Notes: generated by a model from the sequence alone, not told the origin. A stretch of 64,000 bases of DNA from Planococcus citri (GCF_950023065.1 NC_088679.1:37634001-37698000); one strand, 5' to 3'; numbered from the stretch's first letter, positions 11,885 to 23,420 are shown. Numbers and translations: made by a program.

Positions 11885-12470
11885 AGTAGACGTGGGTTGA
11901 AAATGGGCTTAGTTTTAGACCCTGAAACAAAATACAGAGTGAGTTTTTAAAATTTGAGTTGTTTTTGTGGTTAGGAGAGACTGTCAAAGTTGCGAGAATG
12001 GCCGTTTTTGCCCGGCTTCAAGAGTTCGTAGCGACATACGTATTGTTTTGCGAAAAAAACCAGGTCATTTTGGAATTCTACGTACTTTTTTAAGTAAAAT
12101 GTTTTCCCCGATTTTTGATTTTTGCAGTTTTAAACGCATAAGACTAATTTTTTCAAACACGAAAAATTCAATTTGAACTTCGGGTGAACACAGTTTCGCG
12201 CCAATCTTCCGTATGCGCTTGAAACTTCAAAAATCCAAAATCCGTAGTTCACTTGAAAAAGTGGGTAGAATTAGAAAATAATTTTAGTTTTTTTTTTCGC
12301 AAAGCAGTACTGATGTCGCTACAAACTCTTGAAGTGGTACAAAAACAGCCATTTTGGCAACTTTGATCATCTTTCCTGACCACTAAAACAACACAAATTG
12401 AAAAAATCCAGTTTTTTTTTTTTAAGGTCTAGAATATCGATTAAGCCTATTTTCAACCCAACACAAATTT
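11885..12470. repeat. Foldback element
   Basis: The arms are inverted copies. The left arm has TGGGTTGAAAATGGGCTTA, AGTTGCGAGAATGGCCGTTT and AAGAGTTCGTAGCGACAT. The right arm has ATGTCGCTACAAACTCTT, AAACAGCCATTTTGG and TAAGCCTATTTTCAACCCA. The centre is near 12170. It appears to have inserted between the hAT-like fragments. Confidence 0.6.
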
Positions 12471-12487
12471 GCCGTTGCCTAGTGTAA

Positions 12488-13125
12488 TTATTTTCGTCCA
12501 GGAATGTGAGGAGCATAGCTGGGTCTCAATGCACGAACCATGGTTTTGAAGTAGGTACCTCTACCATACGGATGTTGTTGCATTAAGTGGCACTTTGCAT
12601 TCAAAATAAAATCGCCAATTTTGTCTTCAATATAGGTCCGCTCTTTTGAAGTGACTTGGTCAATATAGCTTCCCAAATGAGATGTTTTTCTTGAACTTGA
12701 AGACTTCCAAGTTGAAGACGAATGAAGAGTATTTGTGCTGCTCGAAGCACTCAAACTGCTTACATTAGCTGGTGTGAAAGTGAAGCTGCGAAAAATTTCA
12801 GGGCCATCAATGTCTTTAGGAAATGTTATTGTATCATTACTGCGTGAAAATAATTTGAAGAAATGAAAGCCTAGGTACTCACTTTCAATTTTGGACTAAT
12901 ATTTCCTCTTCGATGTCGTTGAGGCTTTCTCGTGAAAGGCTCCAAAGTTGTGACTAAGTAATTGAAAATGTCGAAATCAACCCTAAATACATAATTGAAT
13001 TAACTTACCATCTGAAGTAATCTGCTGAAATATTTCATCTCTATTTTTTTTTTTTGCCATACTAATGGCTTGTTCATCACGCAGACACTCATTACGAGCA
13101 ATTTCTGCCTCATCTTGTATAGGAT
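12488..13125 (-). pseudogene. hAT-like transposase N-terminal region, split into exons
   Basis: Three minus-strand blocks have splice-like borders. Block 1 (about 13125 to 13009) reads DEAEIARNECLRDEQAIS and ends at GATG|GTAAGT. Block 2 (12953-12883) starts after TTACTTAG, reads TTLEPFTRKPQRHRRGNI, and ends at AAA|GTGAGT. Block 3 (12839-12488) starts after TTTTCACGCAG and ends with a stop. Block 3 carries a Ser-rich stretch and then YIEDKIGDFILNAKC and LRPSYAPHIPGRK, which match the hAT segment just after the BED finger (LxPSYxxPSRK). Phases agree between blocks 1 and 2, but joining 2 to 3 gives a stop. It is therefore damaged or my exon border is wrong, and the catalytic part is absent here. 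A domesticated hAT-derived gene is the alternative. Confidence 0.45.
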
Positions 13126-14528
13126 AACATCATTCAAAATAAGAATATTTAAAATATCCATAATTAATTGAACACAAAACAATGATATATTGATGATACC
13201 TATTCATCTTTAATAATACATGAATTAAATACATACAATTTTAAGTAGTAACCATTTATTTTATAATAGCATGCATCAATTCCATTTTCGTAATTATTGA
13301 ATTCGAAAAATTACGTTTTTGAACGTAAAAAATCTTCTTTGGACTTCTTCGAGTTTTCTTATTGAATTGCAGAGGTCATCCATGTCTGTTAAAAATATTT
13401 TCAAAACATTGATTTGTTGTTTTGGTTTCGAATTTCTTGGTGAACATTTTCTTAATTCCCAAAAGTTCTGATGTATAACTTAATTTGCAACACTTGGGGG
13501 AACATTCGGAGGAATTTTAATTTTTGGAGTTTTCCCTGAAGATGATATGAAAATGAACTCTTAATTGTTATTTTTTTGACATTTCTGTAGGTACGAGTGT
13601 TGCAAACTGGGTTAGCGTTGCAAAACTGGACCAATCATCCCGATTCCATTTTGTAATCCAAAAATTAAAACATAAAAGTTGAATTTTGGAAGAAAGACAA
13701 CATAAAGTGTAAAAGTGTGAGGAAAAGAAAATATACGAGTATCTGAGCTTTAAAGGAAGATAAACTGAAAATTTGAGTCCTTTCTCTCACCTCTTTTTAC
13801 ACAAGTTTCATTGTGTTTCATCTCTTCCTAAATTTTTCAGCACAACACTAGAAATACCAAATAGGTAGAGGTACCTGTTTACGTCTGTGAATAAGCAATT
13901 TAAAATCCTATCTCAATGAAACCATCACTTCGGAAAAAAATTACCTACCTATTACCCGTACGTATAACGACCCATCCTAAACTTCATCATATAGGACGAC
14001 AATGTTGTCGATGAGAAAATAAATATTGAAAAATACCTCGGTCAACGATACGTACGCTTAATTTTTGGTAAGTGGGCCTCACTCGACGACGAAGTGTTCG
14101 AAACAAAGATTATTCGAGTTTTAAAGATGATAATCGCCGAAAATCTACCGCCTGTATGACCTACGATATTAAGCAAAGCGGCTGCTCGGAATGTTCCCTT
14201 CGCAGCAGGGTGTCCAGCCGGAGTAAAATTCTATTTCATACATGTTCGTGGTGTACGCGACTGTCTGTGAAGATCATGCAGACGGTCAAGGTCTTATATC
14301 ACTTTTTAAACGACTAAATCGAATACCATTATGGTAGGATTATGGGATAATTGTGAGTACATTGTTTCGTGGCACCTTTCGTAATGAACTAACAAGTTTT
14401 AACGTTTGAGATGGTGGACAAGCCAGAGTGTTGAGCAGGGTGAAAAATTTTCTAGATGGTTGATTTGTTCTTGCTATAGGAATTAAACGAAATGTAATGA
14501 TTTCCTAATCTAAGGCCGTGTACGAGTG
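13126..14528. other. Intergenic, no gene seen
   Basis: There is AT-rich sequence to about 13850, then a less AT-rich patch with CpG words (13900-14330). A GTG-initiated frame at 14072-14317 has no ATG start and no recognisable domain. Nothing here is supported as a gene. Confidence 0.4.
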
Positions 14529-14530
14529 TA

Positions 14531-15412
14531 CAGGGTGTTATATAAAGCGTGGGCAATAATTTCATAATATAGATGCAACTCGAGTAGACCAACAAAAAAC
14601 GTTATTATGATAAGTTGCCTATCTTGTAAATTGAAGGCGCTACGTGCTCCGCAAAACTGGAAATTTCCAATTTTGAAATGTTCATAAAAAATTATAAAAC
14701 GTTTGAATCATTTAAGTGATGCCCTTAACCCATAGTACTCGAGTGGACTAACAAAAAAAGTTATCATGACCAATTGCCCATCTTCAAAATTGAAGGGACA
14801 AACCTGATTCCAAATTTACAAATTTCGAGGGCCCCAAATTTGAATTTTGAAATTGTGCTTATCCCTTCAATTTTGAAGATAGGCAATTGGTCATAATAAC
14901 GTTTTTGTTCGTCCACTCGAATACTATGGGTTAAGGGCATCCTTTGAATGATTCAAACATTTTCTTACCATCTGCGTATTGAAGAAATTACACCATTTTT
15001 TAACTAAAATTCACCAATTTTGAAAAATTTATCAAAAATAAGAAGATGTTTGAATCATTCAAATGATGTCCCTAACCCATAGTACTCGAGTGGACGAACA
15101 AAAAAAGTCATCATGACCAATTGCCTATCTTCAAAATTGAAGGGGTAAGCACAATTTCAAAATTCAAATTTGGGGCCCTCGAAATTTGTAAAGTTGGAAT
15201 CAGGTTTGTCCCTTCAATTTTGAAAATAGGCAATTGGTCATAATAACTTTTTTTGTTCGTCCACTCGAGTACTATGGGTTAAGGGCATCACTTAAATGAT
15301 TCAAACGTTTTCTAATTTTTTAATGAGCAACTTTTCATAATGACGTTTTTTGTTAGTCTACTCGAGTTGCATCTATTGTGAAATTATTGTCCATGCTTTA
15401 TTCAACACCCTG
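14531..15412. mobile_element. Palindromic CAGGGTG element with TA target site
   Basis: The ends are CAGGGTGTTATATAAAGC and the complement of CAGGGTGTTGAATAAAGC, each flanked by TA (14529-14530 and 15413-15414), as for Tc1/mariner relatives. Inside, a module containing ACTCGAGTGGACGAACAAAA, a TTGCC(T/C)ATCTTCAAAATTGAAG segment and TTAAGGGCATC occurs repeatedly in alternating orientation (near 14580, 14740, 14915, 15090, 15260 and 15350). The element is thus a nested series of palindromes. It has no transposase. A relative lies at 59515-60115. Confidence 0.75.
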
Positions 15413-15414
15413 TA

Positions 15415-16167
15415 TAGATATATGTCTTGTCTTTACGTACGTATTACATGAGTATGCAAGTATGTGATATTACAAGGAGTCCGATTAAACGTCCGCTGTA
15501 CTGTAATCTAGATTTGAATGTGATCGCATATCTACTTAATTACCTACTAGAGCAAAAACGGAAGTCTACTTACTTTTTCTGAAGAATTGTGAACGATCTT
15601 GGTGTTTGGAACTCTTATGAACGTTAGTAGTTGGTACGCTAAAAATTTTATTATATTATTGGCAACATTATGAAGAACTTAGCCAATTTTAAATGATTAC
15701 CCATTTGAAAAGCGTAGAAAAAAAATTCACTTATGCCTTATTATAGCTGATTTGGAAACAAAGTAACCACAAAGAGTTCAGTTGAACCAGAAATTGCAAA
15801 TCGAACTCTCGCGAGCATTGTCATTTTATAACGAATCCCATTTGTTCTTGGGTGCTATAATAGCTAATTGTCTTTTCTAATCACAAGTCGTGTTTCATGT
15901 ATGCACAATTTGCACATAGTTTAGGCGTGATTTACAGTCCGTACTGTCGGAATAAAGGTACCTTTTGGGTCCAAAATTATCAAAAAATTGGCCTAAAAAA
16001 TCCCTTCCGAATGCACAGACTCGAGAAATTGCGCCCAAATTTTACAAAAATTAGACTCCGTGACTAGAAAAGACCATTCCCAAATTTTAGCTGCCCAATC
16101 GCATTTTTCGACCATTTTTGGAAAATTTTTCGAAATTTTTGGGCTTTAAATAATAAATGGCCCTTAA
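15415..16167. other. Intergenic, no gene seen
   Basis: AT-rich DNA between the CAGGGTG element and the outer edge of the inverted duplication. No gene or repeat is supported. Confidence 0.4.
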
Positions 16168-16949
16168 TGACTTTTTAACGCTTGATATATCATGAGGATC
16201 ACTATTTTACTTTTTTTTGGCACATTTTTCCATTTTTTGACAGAATTGTCTGAAAAATCAAAATTTTGTGACGTTTCAACCCCTGCGAGGCTCGTAGTTT
16301 TGCGATTGGGCCGCTACAAATTTCGTGGTACATTACCCTCGAGATCTTTTTACTTGAAAAAAAAATCGGGTCCAATCACTTACTGCACACTCGTGTGATT
16401 CCCTTTGTTAGAGGCCTAAGAAAATACCCGACCCCTCGGATTTGGGGTTTACTCGCCTTAATAGATTCGAAATGTTGCAATTGCAACACGATTGAATTTT
16501 CAGTTTCCGAAGTTAGTTACAGCGCCTTCTAGAGCGATTTGAAGTAGGTGCTGGAAAAAATTTAACTTTTGCTGGAAGCTGCTGATCGGCTCGAAAAAGT
16601 TGGTATAAATTGATTCTAGGGGTTGACTTTAGGACACCATGAATACTCTGGTTTTAACAAATTTTCATTCAACATATTCGTTGTGATTCTGAATTTGATG
16701 TTCTTTGTATTCAATTTCTGTATTTTAAATGAATGGAATAAACTTTCAAGAAAATCCCTATCGAAATTTTTTTCAAAACTTCAGTAACCGAAATTACAAC
16801 CGCTCAAGCTCAAATACATAGATTTTTCGAATTTTGGCCACTTTTTTAGAGTTTGAAAATGACGTTGTATATGTATTGTGGAAGCAATGATGAATAAGCA
16901 AGTCAGCAGCCTTTGCTTTCGTCGATTTTAACACTTCGTCAAAATTATA

Positions 16950-17191
16950 GACTCTAAATTTGAAACAGTCAACTTTTACCGCTTAGCAGTCACCACATTT
17001 TGCTTTTTTAAAAGCAGTAGTTTTTGACTGCAAAACATTAGAAAATCTACTGAATTGGTCAGTAAAAAATCATTTTGACTGACCAATTCAGTAGATTTTC
17101 TAATGTTTTGCAGTCAAAAACTACTGCTTTTAGAAAGGCAAAATGTCGTCCCTGCTAAGCAGTGAAATTTGACTGTTTCAAATTTAGAGAG
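16950..17191. mobile_element. Palindromic MITE, fullest copy
   Basis: The terminal sequence CTCTAAATTTGAAACAGTCAA and its complement end the element, with TA on each side (16948-16949 and 17192-17193). The whole 242 bases form one near-perfect palindrome centred near 17071 that includes CTGCTTTT, GCAAAACATTAGAAAATCTA and their complements. It could form a long hairpin. Shorter copies occur at 20533-20724 and 52950-52982. It is absent from the equivalent position of the right arm, near 24233. Confidence 0.8.
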
Positions 17192-17320
17192 TATGACATT
17201 CAACGCCAATGTAGGCAAGCAACTTGAGATTTCAACTTTTCTTATAAGTAATGTCATCTGCGACGTTAGAATTTCCAACACCGCCCTCCAAACCAATGAT
17301 TCAATATTAATATGCCAGAA

Positions 17321-17342
17321 ATTTTATTGTGCTAATGTCAAC
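17321..17342 (-). terminator. Poly(A) signal of the 17.4 kb gene
   Basis: On the minus strand, ACATTAGCACAATAAAATTT includes AATAAA at 17328-17323, about 100 bases after the stop codon. It is the same as the 3' ends of the genes at 4.3 and 23.7 kb. Confidence 0.6.
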
Positions 17343-17427
17343 ATCATAAAGTGCTTGCAAGTATACTATTTTTAATTGGTAAAAAATATGATGAGTAACC
17401 TTTCATTTGAATGCGTATTACATGACT

Positions 17428-17754
17428 TCAAGCACGTACAACCTTGAGTGTTCCGCCGGATTTTATAACTCTGAATGAGCCTGATACTGGTGCTCTTGGG
17501 TAATGCTCGGAAAAGATGGCTTGACCGCCTGCGTAAATTACCATATTGATATCTGTCGCTGCGTTGGGCACATCGACTGAACCTGTACCATGTGTTGAAA
17601 TAGTTCCAGACTGATTTGTTTTCGTTGCGCCATTAGGCATGCGGTACTCCACCCTGATGGAAACGGAGCGCGATGTGTCGTTTTTTACGGTAATGTCGGC
17701 ATATGCAGATGCCGCTAGTACTAATACAAAAATACCGAACACAGCGAATTTCAT
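17428..17754 (-). CDS. Secreted protein, family member 2
   Basis: This is a 108-residue, intron-free protein. Residues 1-19 (MKFAVFGIFVLVLAASAYA) are a clear signal peptide, probably cut before DITV. The mature part (about 89 residues) has no cysteine, carries two N-glycosylation sequons (NDT at 25, NQS at 47), and alternates short hydrophobic strands in a pattern suggesting an all-beta domain. I recognise no family. The open frame extends eight codons upstream only to a GTG; the ATG at 17754-17752 is the sensible eukaryotic start and matches the paralogue. Its partner at 23687-24013 is identical for residues 1-23 but differs at 40 of the next 85. The two genes face away from each other in the arms of the inverted duplication. 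It is likely an extracellular effector or defence protein; that is inference. Confidence 0.75.
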   Translation of the reverse strand: MKFAVFGIFVLVLAASAYADITVKNDTSRSVSIRVEYRMPNGATKTNQSGTISTHGTGSVDVPNAATDINMVIYAGGQAIFSEHYPRAPVSGSFRVIKSGGTLKVVRA

Positions 17755-17844
17755 TTTGAACTTTTTAAACTTCAACACCGACTTGTTACTATAGTTTGAA
17801 ATACTCCGAAACTACTATGCTAAAACTTATGTCGATGAGAGATT

Positions 17845-18023
17845 TTATATATTTTCAATCCAATGATTTTTCGGACTTATCGATGAAACGTGAATTTTGG
17901 TTGATGGTAATGTAGTTAAATATTTGGCGATTCTTAGAATTCTTCGCTCATGAACGACGTGTGTTGTGCATTTGGTAAAATTTTAATCCATCTGATTTTC
18001 TTTTCGTGTCTTATCGATAAACC
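17845..18023 (-). promoter_or_regulatory. Shared promoter module of the 17.4 kb gene
   Basis: On the minus strand, box A at 18023-18001 (GGTTTATCGATAAGACACG) precedes box B at 17893-17877 (TCACGTTTCATCGATAA) and TATATAAA at about 17852-17845. Box B ends 122 bases before the ATG. The module matches those at 4.1, 23.5 and 29.2 kb. Confidence 0.7.
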
Positions 18024-18996
18024 TTTCGCCATTGGAACGAATTTAATGGAAACTATTATAGCAACTGTGTTTTTCATGATCACTCATACTTACAAGTACT
18101 AAATTATTGGTTTCAAGTTGGTTAACATTTTTTGTGGCAAATGGTAAAGTTGAAATTTGCAGTAGGTACCTTGAACTATCAATGTATTTGCATGGAGCAC
18201 TCCCACAAGAAAACTTACTCAATTTGTTCTTTTTTAGAAGGGTGTTTTAAAAAAGATTCGCATAAAACTAACTATTAGAGGTGTTCAGTGCTCGGCTTCA
18301 GCTTTAATCTCATTGAAAGTTTTAAATTAGGCATTAGACCTCTCCAAGATCAAACTTTATCATTTTTAGCGGATTTAGAACTTTGAAAAAAGTCGTGATT
18401 TTTTTCTATAAATTTTCTAATTTTTACCAAAAACGTCAAAATTGATGAAGGCTGCTGGAAATTATGATTCGAATTGCTTTCATAGTGCTGAATCACCAAG
18501 TCCCCGGTTTGAACGAATTTCTGTTCAACATAGGCTATATGTAGAATGAGAAATGTGGATTCAAAATATGAAACAAAAAAACCAACTACAAATGGTCGAT
18601 TAGACTAGTTTGAGCTTTCAGACAAAAAGCAAAAACTCTCTTGCAATCAGCAAATGGCAGATTTCTGGATAACTTGAGACAATGGAAACTTGGGACAGAC
18701 GTCGTGCAAATTTCTAGCATGTTTCATCTGAATGAATATTTCATGTTGAAGGAGATTATGGGGTCTGAAAAAGCAGCGTTTTTTTCAACGTATACCTATA
18801 GGTGTACAATACTTAAGTACCTACATATGATCAAAAATTCATTTTTTGGTTCAATTTTTACTTACCTATTTTAAGTTTTTCCGAGTTTTATTTGTTCTTC
18901 TCTTTTATAAATTGGACATAGTGCACCGATTCCTAATAAACGCTTATTTTTTCAAAAGAAAATAAAAGTTTTTTTCGTTTTATGAACAATTATTTA

Positions 18997-19914
18997 AGGT
19001 AAAGTGGGGTAATTCCGATATGGGGTAATTCCGATAGCAAGCTCTAGCTTTGTTGCAAAACACATTTTAGCACAAATGATGAAGAAAGTACGTAGTTTTA
19101 GTGCCAACCTACACCCATTAATGATCAGATGGTCCATCTGCTTCGTTTTGTCAAGTCTGTGCAATGTTCAAAATCTGAATGCCCAAAACCTTTGCAGCAA
19201 AAAACAGTGCATTTTTGAAACTCGTTTTTATCGTTCAAAACTTGTTGGAAAATTCTGTTTAGAAGTTGAAATTTTATGGATATGTGTTAAACTGTCAGTA
19301 CCTCTTTTGATTTTGCTTTTATAATTGTTTGTTTGGTGGTGTTGAATTATCAAACATGTCGATCATTTTTCATGCCGTGGGGTAATTCCGATAGCTCTAG
19401 CAAAATTGCCAAGTAATGTTTTTTCCTCAGTTTTGATGTAGTATTTTTTTGGGGGGGTTGAAATTATCAAAGAAAAACCTCAAAAGGAGGCTTTTTTCTC
19501 TAGTTAGTCTAGTTTTCAAAAATTATGCCTCAAAAATGCATATTTGTAAAAAAAAATTAATTTTTGTTCTGATGATTCAATTTACATGAAATAAAAACCT
19601 AAATATGCAATAAATGGTATATTTCAACATTACTGGCTCGGAATTACCCCAGAAGAATTACTTTCCTTATAAACCTTGTTATCGGAATTACCCCATTTTT
19701 GGGGTAATTCCGATAGCCCAACCTACCAAAATGTTTTTTCAATTACATGTATGAAGCCTCCTCACAAATCACTCTTCAATATAGTCAATGTGTAGCTGAA
19801 GGACGTAGGAATAAAGTTGTTTTATCGTTTTTGCCGCAAAATGTACAGGAAACCCAAAAAATGAGAAATTGCTAAAATTTTCAATTTTGCCATCGGAATT
19901 ACCCCACTTTACCT
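18997..19914. mobile_element. Non-autonomous TIR element with proven TA insertion
   Basis: The ends are AGGTAAAGTGGGGTAATTCC and its exact complement, flanked by TA (18995-18996 and 19915-19916). The right arm of the duplication holds the empty site: AATTATTTATCTAA read on the minus strand around 22266-22251, with a single TA. The insertion therefore came after the duplication, or was lost cleanly from the other arm. GGGGTAATTCCGATA is reiterated inside in both orientations (near 19001, 19020, 19379, 19640, 19680 and 19698). No transposase is visible; an 82-codon frame inside has no recognisable domain. Confidence 0.9.
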
Positions 19915-20210
19915 TATCTATTTCTGTCAGCATGGCTGTTGAATGTGTGTGGAAAATGAATGGGGGGGGGGGAGTTTTGTCCTTTTTTTTTTTTTAGAAA
20001 TTTAAGTTGTCTCATAGCTTTCCAGAGTAATCAACTTGTTATTTATTATCACTACACTGTCTTTCTCAAGTAAACATTTTAATAAGAGGGAAGAATTTTT
20101 GAGCATTGGTATTATACAGATGCCCTGCTAACTTTTAGTGCTTGAATAAATAATTTTGAGCATATACGTAGAGGTCTACCGAAAGATAATTTATGGAAGT
20201 TGAAACTGCC

Positions 20211-20860
20211 TCAGTGGATTTTGAAGATGGTTGCTCGCATTTTTCGCATTATTTGAGTTTTACTATAGGTACTCGTACATGCAGTGTTCGGAGTACACGA
20301 ACGTCGAGTTTTTTCTTTTCAATGATGCATTCAGTTTTCTTTCAAGTCTTACGATCAGAAAGAGAATTGGTGTTGTGTATTTAGCAAAAAAGATTACCAA
20401 GCTTCGTAGTATAGGTATGTATGTACACATGTACAAGTTCATAATAATGATTTCGTCTGTGCTCAATGTGTACTGTACAGCATTACGTTCGTTGATTTTA
20501 CTGATTCTGATGACGATAATTCACTATGTGTGCTCTCTAAATTTGAAGCAGTCAAATTTCACTGCTTAGCAGTCACGACATTTTGCCTTTTTAAAAGCAG
20601 TAGTTTTTTACTGCAAAACAGTGAAAAATCTGCTGAATTGGTCAGTAAAAAATAATTTTGACTGACCAAGGCAAAATGTCGTGACTGCTAAGCACTGAAA
20701 TTTCACTGTTTCAAATTTAGAGAGTGCAGTATTTGAGATTAAGTAATTCGTAACGAAATAATTTGAAATTTTACACACTTTTTTACATGGTAATCAATTT
20801 TTTAAAGATTTAAATGCAGTTTTCTTTTCAAAAATGAGAAAAGCCGTGATTAGGAAGGGA
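20211..20860. other. Spacer of the inverted duplication, outer part
   Basis: This unique sequence lies between the left arm and the internal TIR element. Apart from the shortened MITE at 20533-20724 I see no gene; overlapping open frames on both strands near 20231-20569 have no recognisable domain. Confidence 0.5.
20533..20724. mobile_element. Palindromic MITE, shortened copy
   Basis: This has the same family ends as 16950-17191 (CTCTCTAAATTTGAAGCAGT and the complement of CTCTCTAAATTTGAAACAGT), but one side of the central palindrome is deleted: after CTGACCAA the sequence jumps to GGCAAAATGTCGTGACTGC. The flanks are TG on both sides. Confidence 0.75.
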
Positions 20861-21960
20861 GCCATGCAATTGCGCCAAAACGCTAAAATCGTGTACCCGG
20901 AATTGCGCTGGGTGTTAAAAAAATTATACTGGCAGTTGCTCCGAGTTGAGAAAATGTGTAACGAACATGATATGAATGAATCGTTCAGTTGGCTCAGTCG
21001 CATACTATCCATCCACTCTAAGATCTTCCGCCTCCTAATGTCGCAAAAACTAAGTCTCACGGTTTGGAACAAAATTAGAGGTTTTTTTGAAGGGGGGGGG
21101 GCTGAAAATTTTCCGATCGGTATGAGAAAAAAAATATGTACCAATTTTTCCGAATAAAATGACAAATTTCTAAAATGAAATAGGAGATGAAATGATAATT
21201 TTACAAATTCATAATACTCACATTAAAGATTATTAGAAATTTTTTATTTTCCTTTTTGAATTTTATGGAAGTTTCATGAAATTTTTTAGTTTGGGAAAGA
21301 GATATGAATTATTGGTCCGTGCGAAACGAGGTCAAAAGTGTTCAAAAATTCATATTTTGAGAAGTAAAAACCATGTTTTTTTTGTGATGAGTCGTATTGT
21401 TTCGATTGCACAATTTTAGAATTTGAATATACCTACCAAACAAGTAATTAAAAATTTCAATTTTTAAATAAAAGACGAAAAAAAGACTCGAGCAAAGCGA
21501 GAGAAAAAGATTGCAAAAATGTATGTTTATAAAATGTGAAAATTGTATGTATATTTTTTTGGTTAAACAGGGGGCCTCCGGGGTCTCCTTGGTGTTTCAG
21601 GGCTCCTGGCAATCGTCGCGTAACATCGTAGGCCAGTCTGCCCTTGCTATTACTCAAAATATTTATTTATAAACGTAGAATTTTATGTTTGACAATCGGT
21701 AGCTGGAGCTGGACTGAAATAGCAGAAATACCTCATGCCCCTACGGCCTACTCCTACACCTGAATACATATAAGAACGAATCAAAACCACACCAAAATTA
21801 CGATTCTGACAGTCCGCACTATGAGCAATTGGGACGGAAAGATTCGTTCTTTTGACTGGCGCAATTCCCCATAAACACATTTCTCTATGTGGCGCAATTG
21901 CAGGTATGATTATTTTTTTACTCGGCGCAATTCAGGGTATATTTGGCGCAATTGCATGGC
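20861..21960. mobile_element. TIR element filling the spacer of the inverted duplication
   Basis: GCCATGCAATTGCGCCAAA at 20861 is repeated as its complement at 21942-21960. A further pair follows inside (ACCCGGAATTGCGCT against the complement of ACCCTGAATTGCGCC), and the motif GGCGCAATT recurs near 21855 and 21890. The right end stops exactly where the right arm of the inverted duplication begins. No target duplication is evident. Overlapping frames on both strands at 20794-21165 look non-coding. Confidence 0.6.
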
Positions 21961-23420
21961 AGCCGTTTCAACTTCCATAAATTATCTTTCAGTAGACCTC
22001 TACGTATATGCTCAAAATTATTTATTCAAGCACTAAAAGTTAGCAGGGCATCTGTAATACCAATGCTCAAAAATTCTTCCCTCTTATTAAAATGTTTACT
22101 TGAGAAAGACAGTGCAGTGATAATAAATAACAAGTTGATTGCTCTGAAAAGCTATGAGACAACTTGAATTTCTAAAAAAAAAAAAAGGACAAAACTCCCC
22201 CCCCCCCCATTCCTTTTTCCACACACATTCAACAGCCATGCTGACAGAAATTAGATAAATAATTGTTCATAAAACGAAAAAAACTTTTATTTTCTTTTGA
22301 AAAAATAAGCGTTTATTAGGAATCGGTGCACTATGTCCAATTTATAAAAGAGAAGAACAAATAAAACTCGGAAAAACTTGAAATAGGTAAGTAAAAATTG
22401 AATCAAAAAACGAATTTTTGATCATAATGAAGGTACTTAAGTATTGTATACCTATTACCTATAGGTATACGTTTAAAAAAACGCTGCTTTTTCAGATTCC
22501 ATAATCTCCTTCAACATGAAATATTCATTCAGATGAAACATGCTAGAAATTTGCACGACGTCTGTCCCAAGTTTCCATTGTCTCAAGTTATCCAGAAATC
22601 TGCCATTTGCTGATTGCAAGAGAGTTTTTGCTTTTTGTCTGAAAGCTCAAACTAGTCTAATCGACCATTTGTAGTTGGTTTTTTTGTTTCATATTTTGAA
22701 TCCACATTTCTCATTCTACATATAGCCTATGTTGAACAGAAATTCGTTCAAACCGTGGACTTGGTGATTCAGCACTATGAAAGCAATTCGAATCATAATT
22801 TCCAGCAGCCTTCATCAATTTTGACGTTTTTGGTAAAAATTAGAAAATTTACAGAAGAAAATCACAACTTTTTTGAAAGTTCTAAATTCGTTAAAAATGA
22901 TAAAATTTGATTTTGGAGAGGTCTAATGCCTAATTTAAAAAACACAGGTTTTTCTTACCAGACAAAAATACTTTTAGCTAATTTCAAAAGAGGGAAAGAA
23001 AACTCCTTCCAAGTTTTCAAAAATTCGCATAAAGTTGAAAAATAATTTAATTCATTTGAAATTTTGATCACTGAGGGTTTAAAACACTGATTTGAAAAAA
23101 TTTAAACTTTCAATGAGATTAAAGCTGAAGCTGAACACTGAGCACCTCTAAATAGTTAGTTTTATGCGAATCTTTTTAAACAGTAAACACCCATTCAAAA
23201 AAGAACAAATTGAGTAAGTTTTCTTGTGGGAGAGCTCCATGCAAATGCATCAATAGTTCAAAGGTACCTACTGCAAATTTCAACTTTAACATTTGCCACA
23301 AGAAATGTTGAGTAACTTAAAACCAGTAATTTAGTACTTACTCGTAAGTACATACTATAAGTGATCATGAAAAACACAGTTGCTATAATAGTTTCCATTA
23401 AATTCGTTCCAATGGCGAAA

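Larger units (their letters stand above)
16168..20210. repeat. Left arm of a large inverted duplication
   Basis: This arm matches 21961-25035 in inverse orientation. The outer edge is at ATGACTTTTTAACGC (16168) and the inner edge just after GGAAGTTGAAAC (20206). It carries a secreted-peptide gene (17428-17754). It is longer than the right arm because it holds a TA-flanked transposon (18997-19914) and an insertion of about 320 bases that includes a MITE (16950-17191); both are absent from the other arm. A G tract (19962-19972) pairs with a C tract (22197-22208). Confidence 0.85.

Noticed and set aside
17428..17778. A 116-codon version of the secreted protein starting eight codons upstream
   Set aside because: The upstream start is GTG, which is not a normal eukaryotic start. 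ATG at 17754 (and 23687 in the paralogue) gives a standard signal peptide.
19076..19324. An 82-codon frame inside the 918-bp transposon as its transposase
   Set aside because: It is too short and has no DDE/D-like motif or DNA-binding segment.
20794..21165. Overlapping 107- and 123-codon frames on opposite strands
   Set aside because: They straddle the TIR of the spacer element, have no recognisable domain, and mirror each other as chance frames do.
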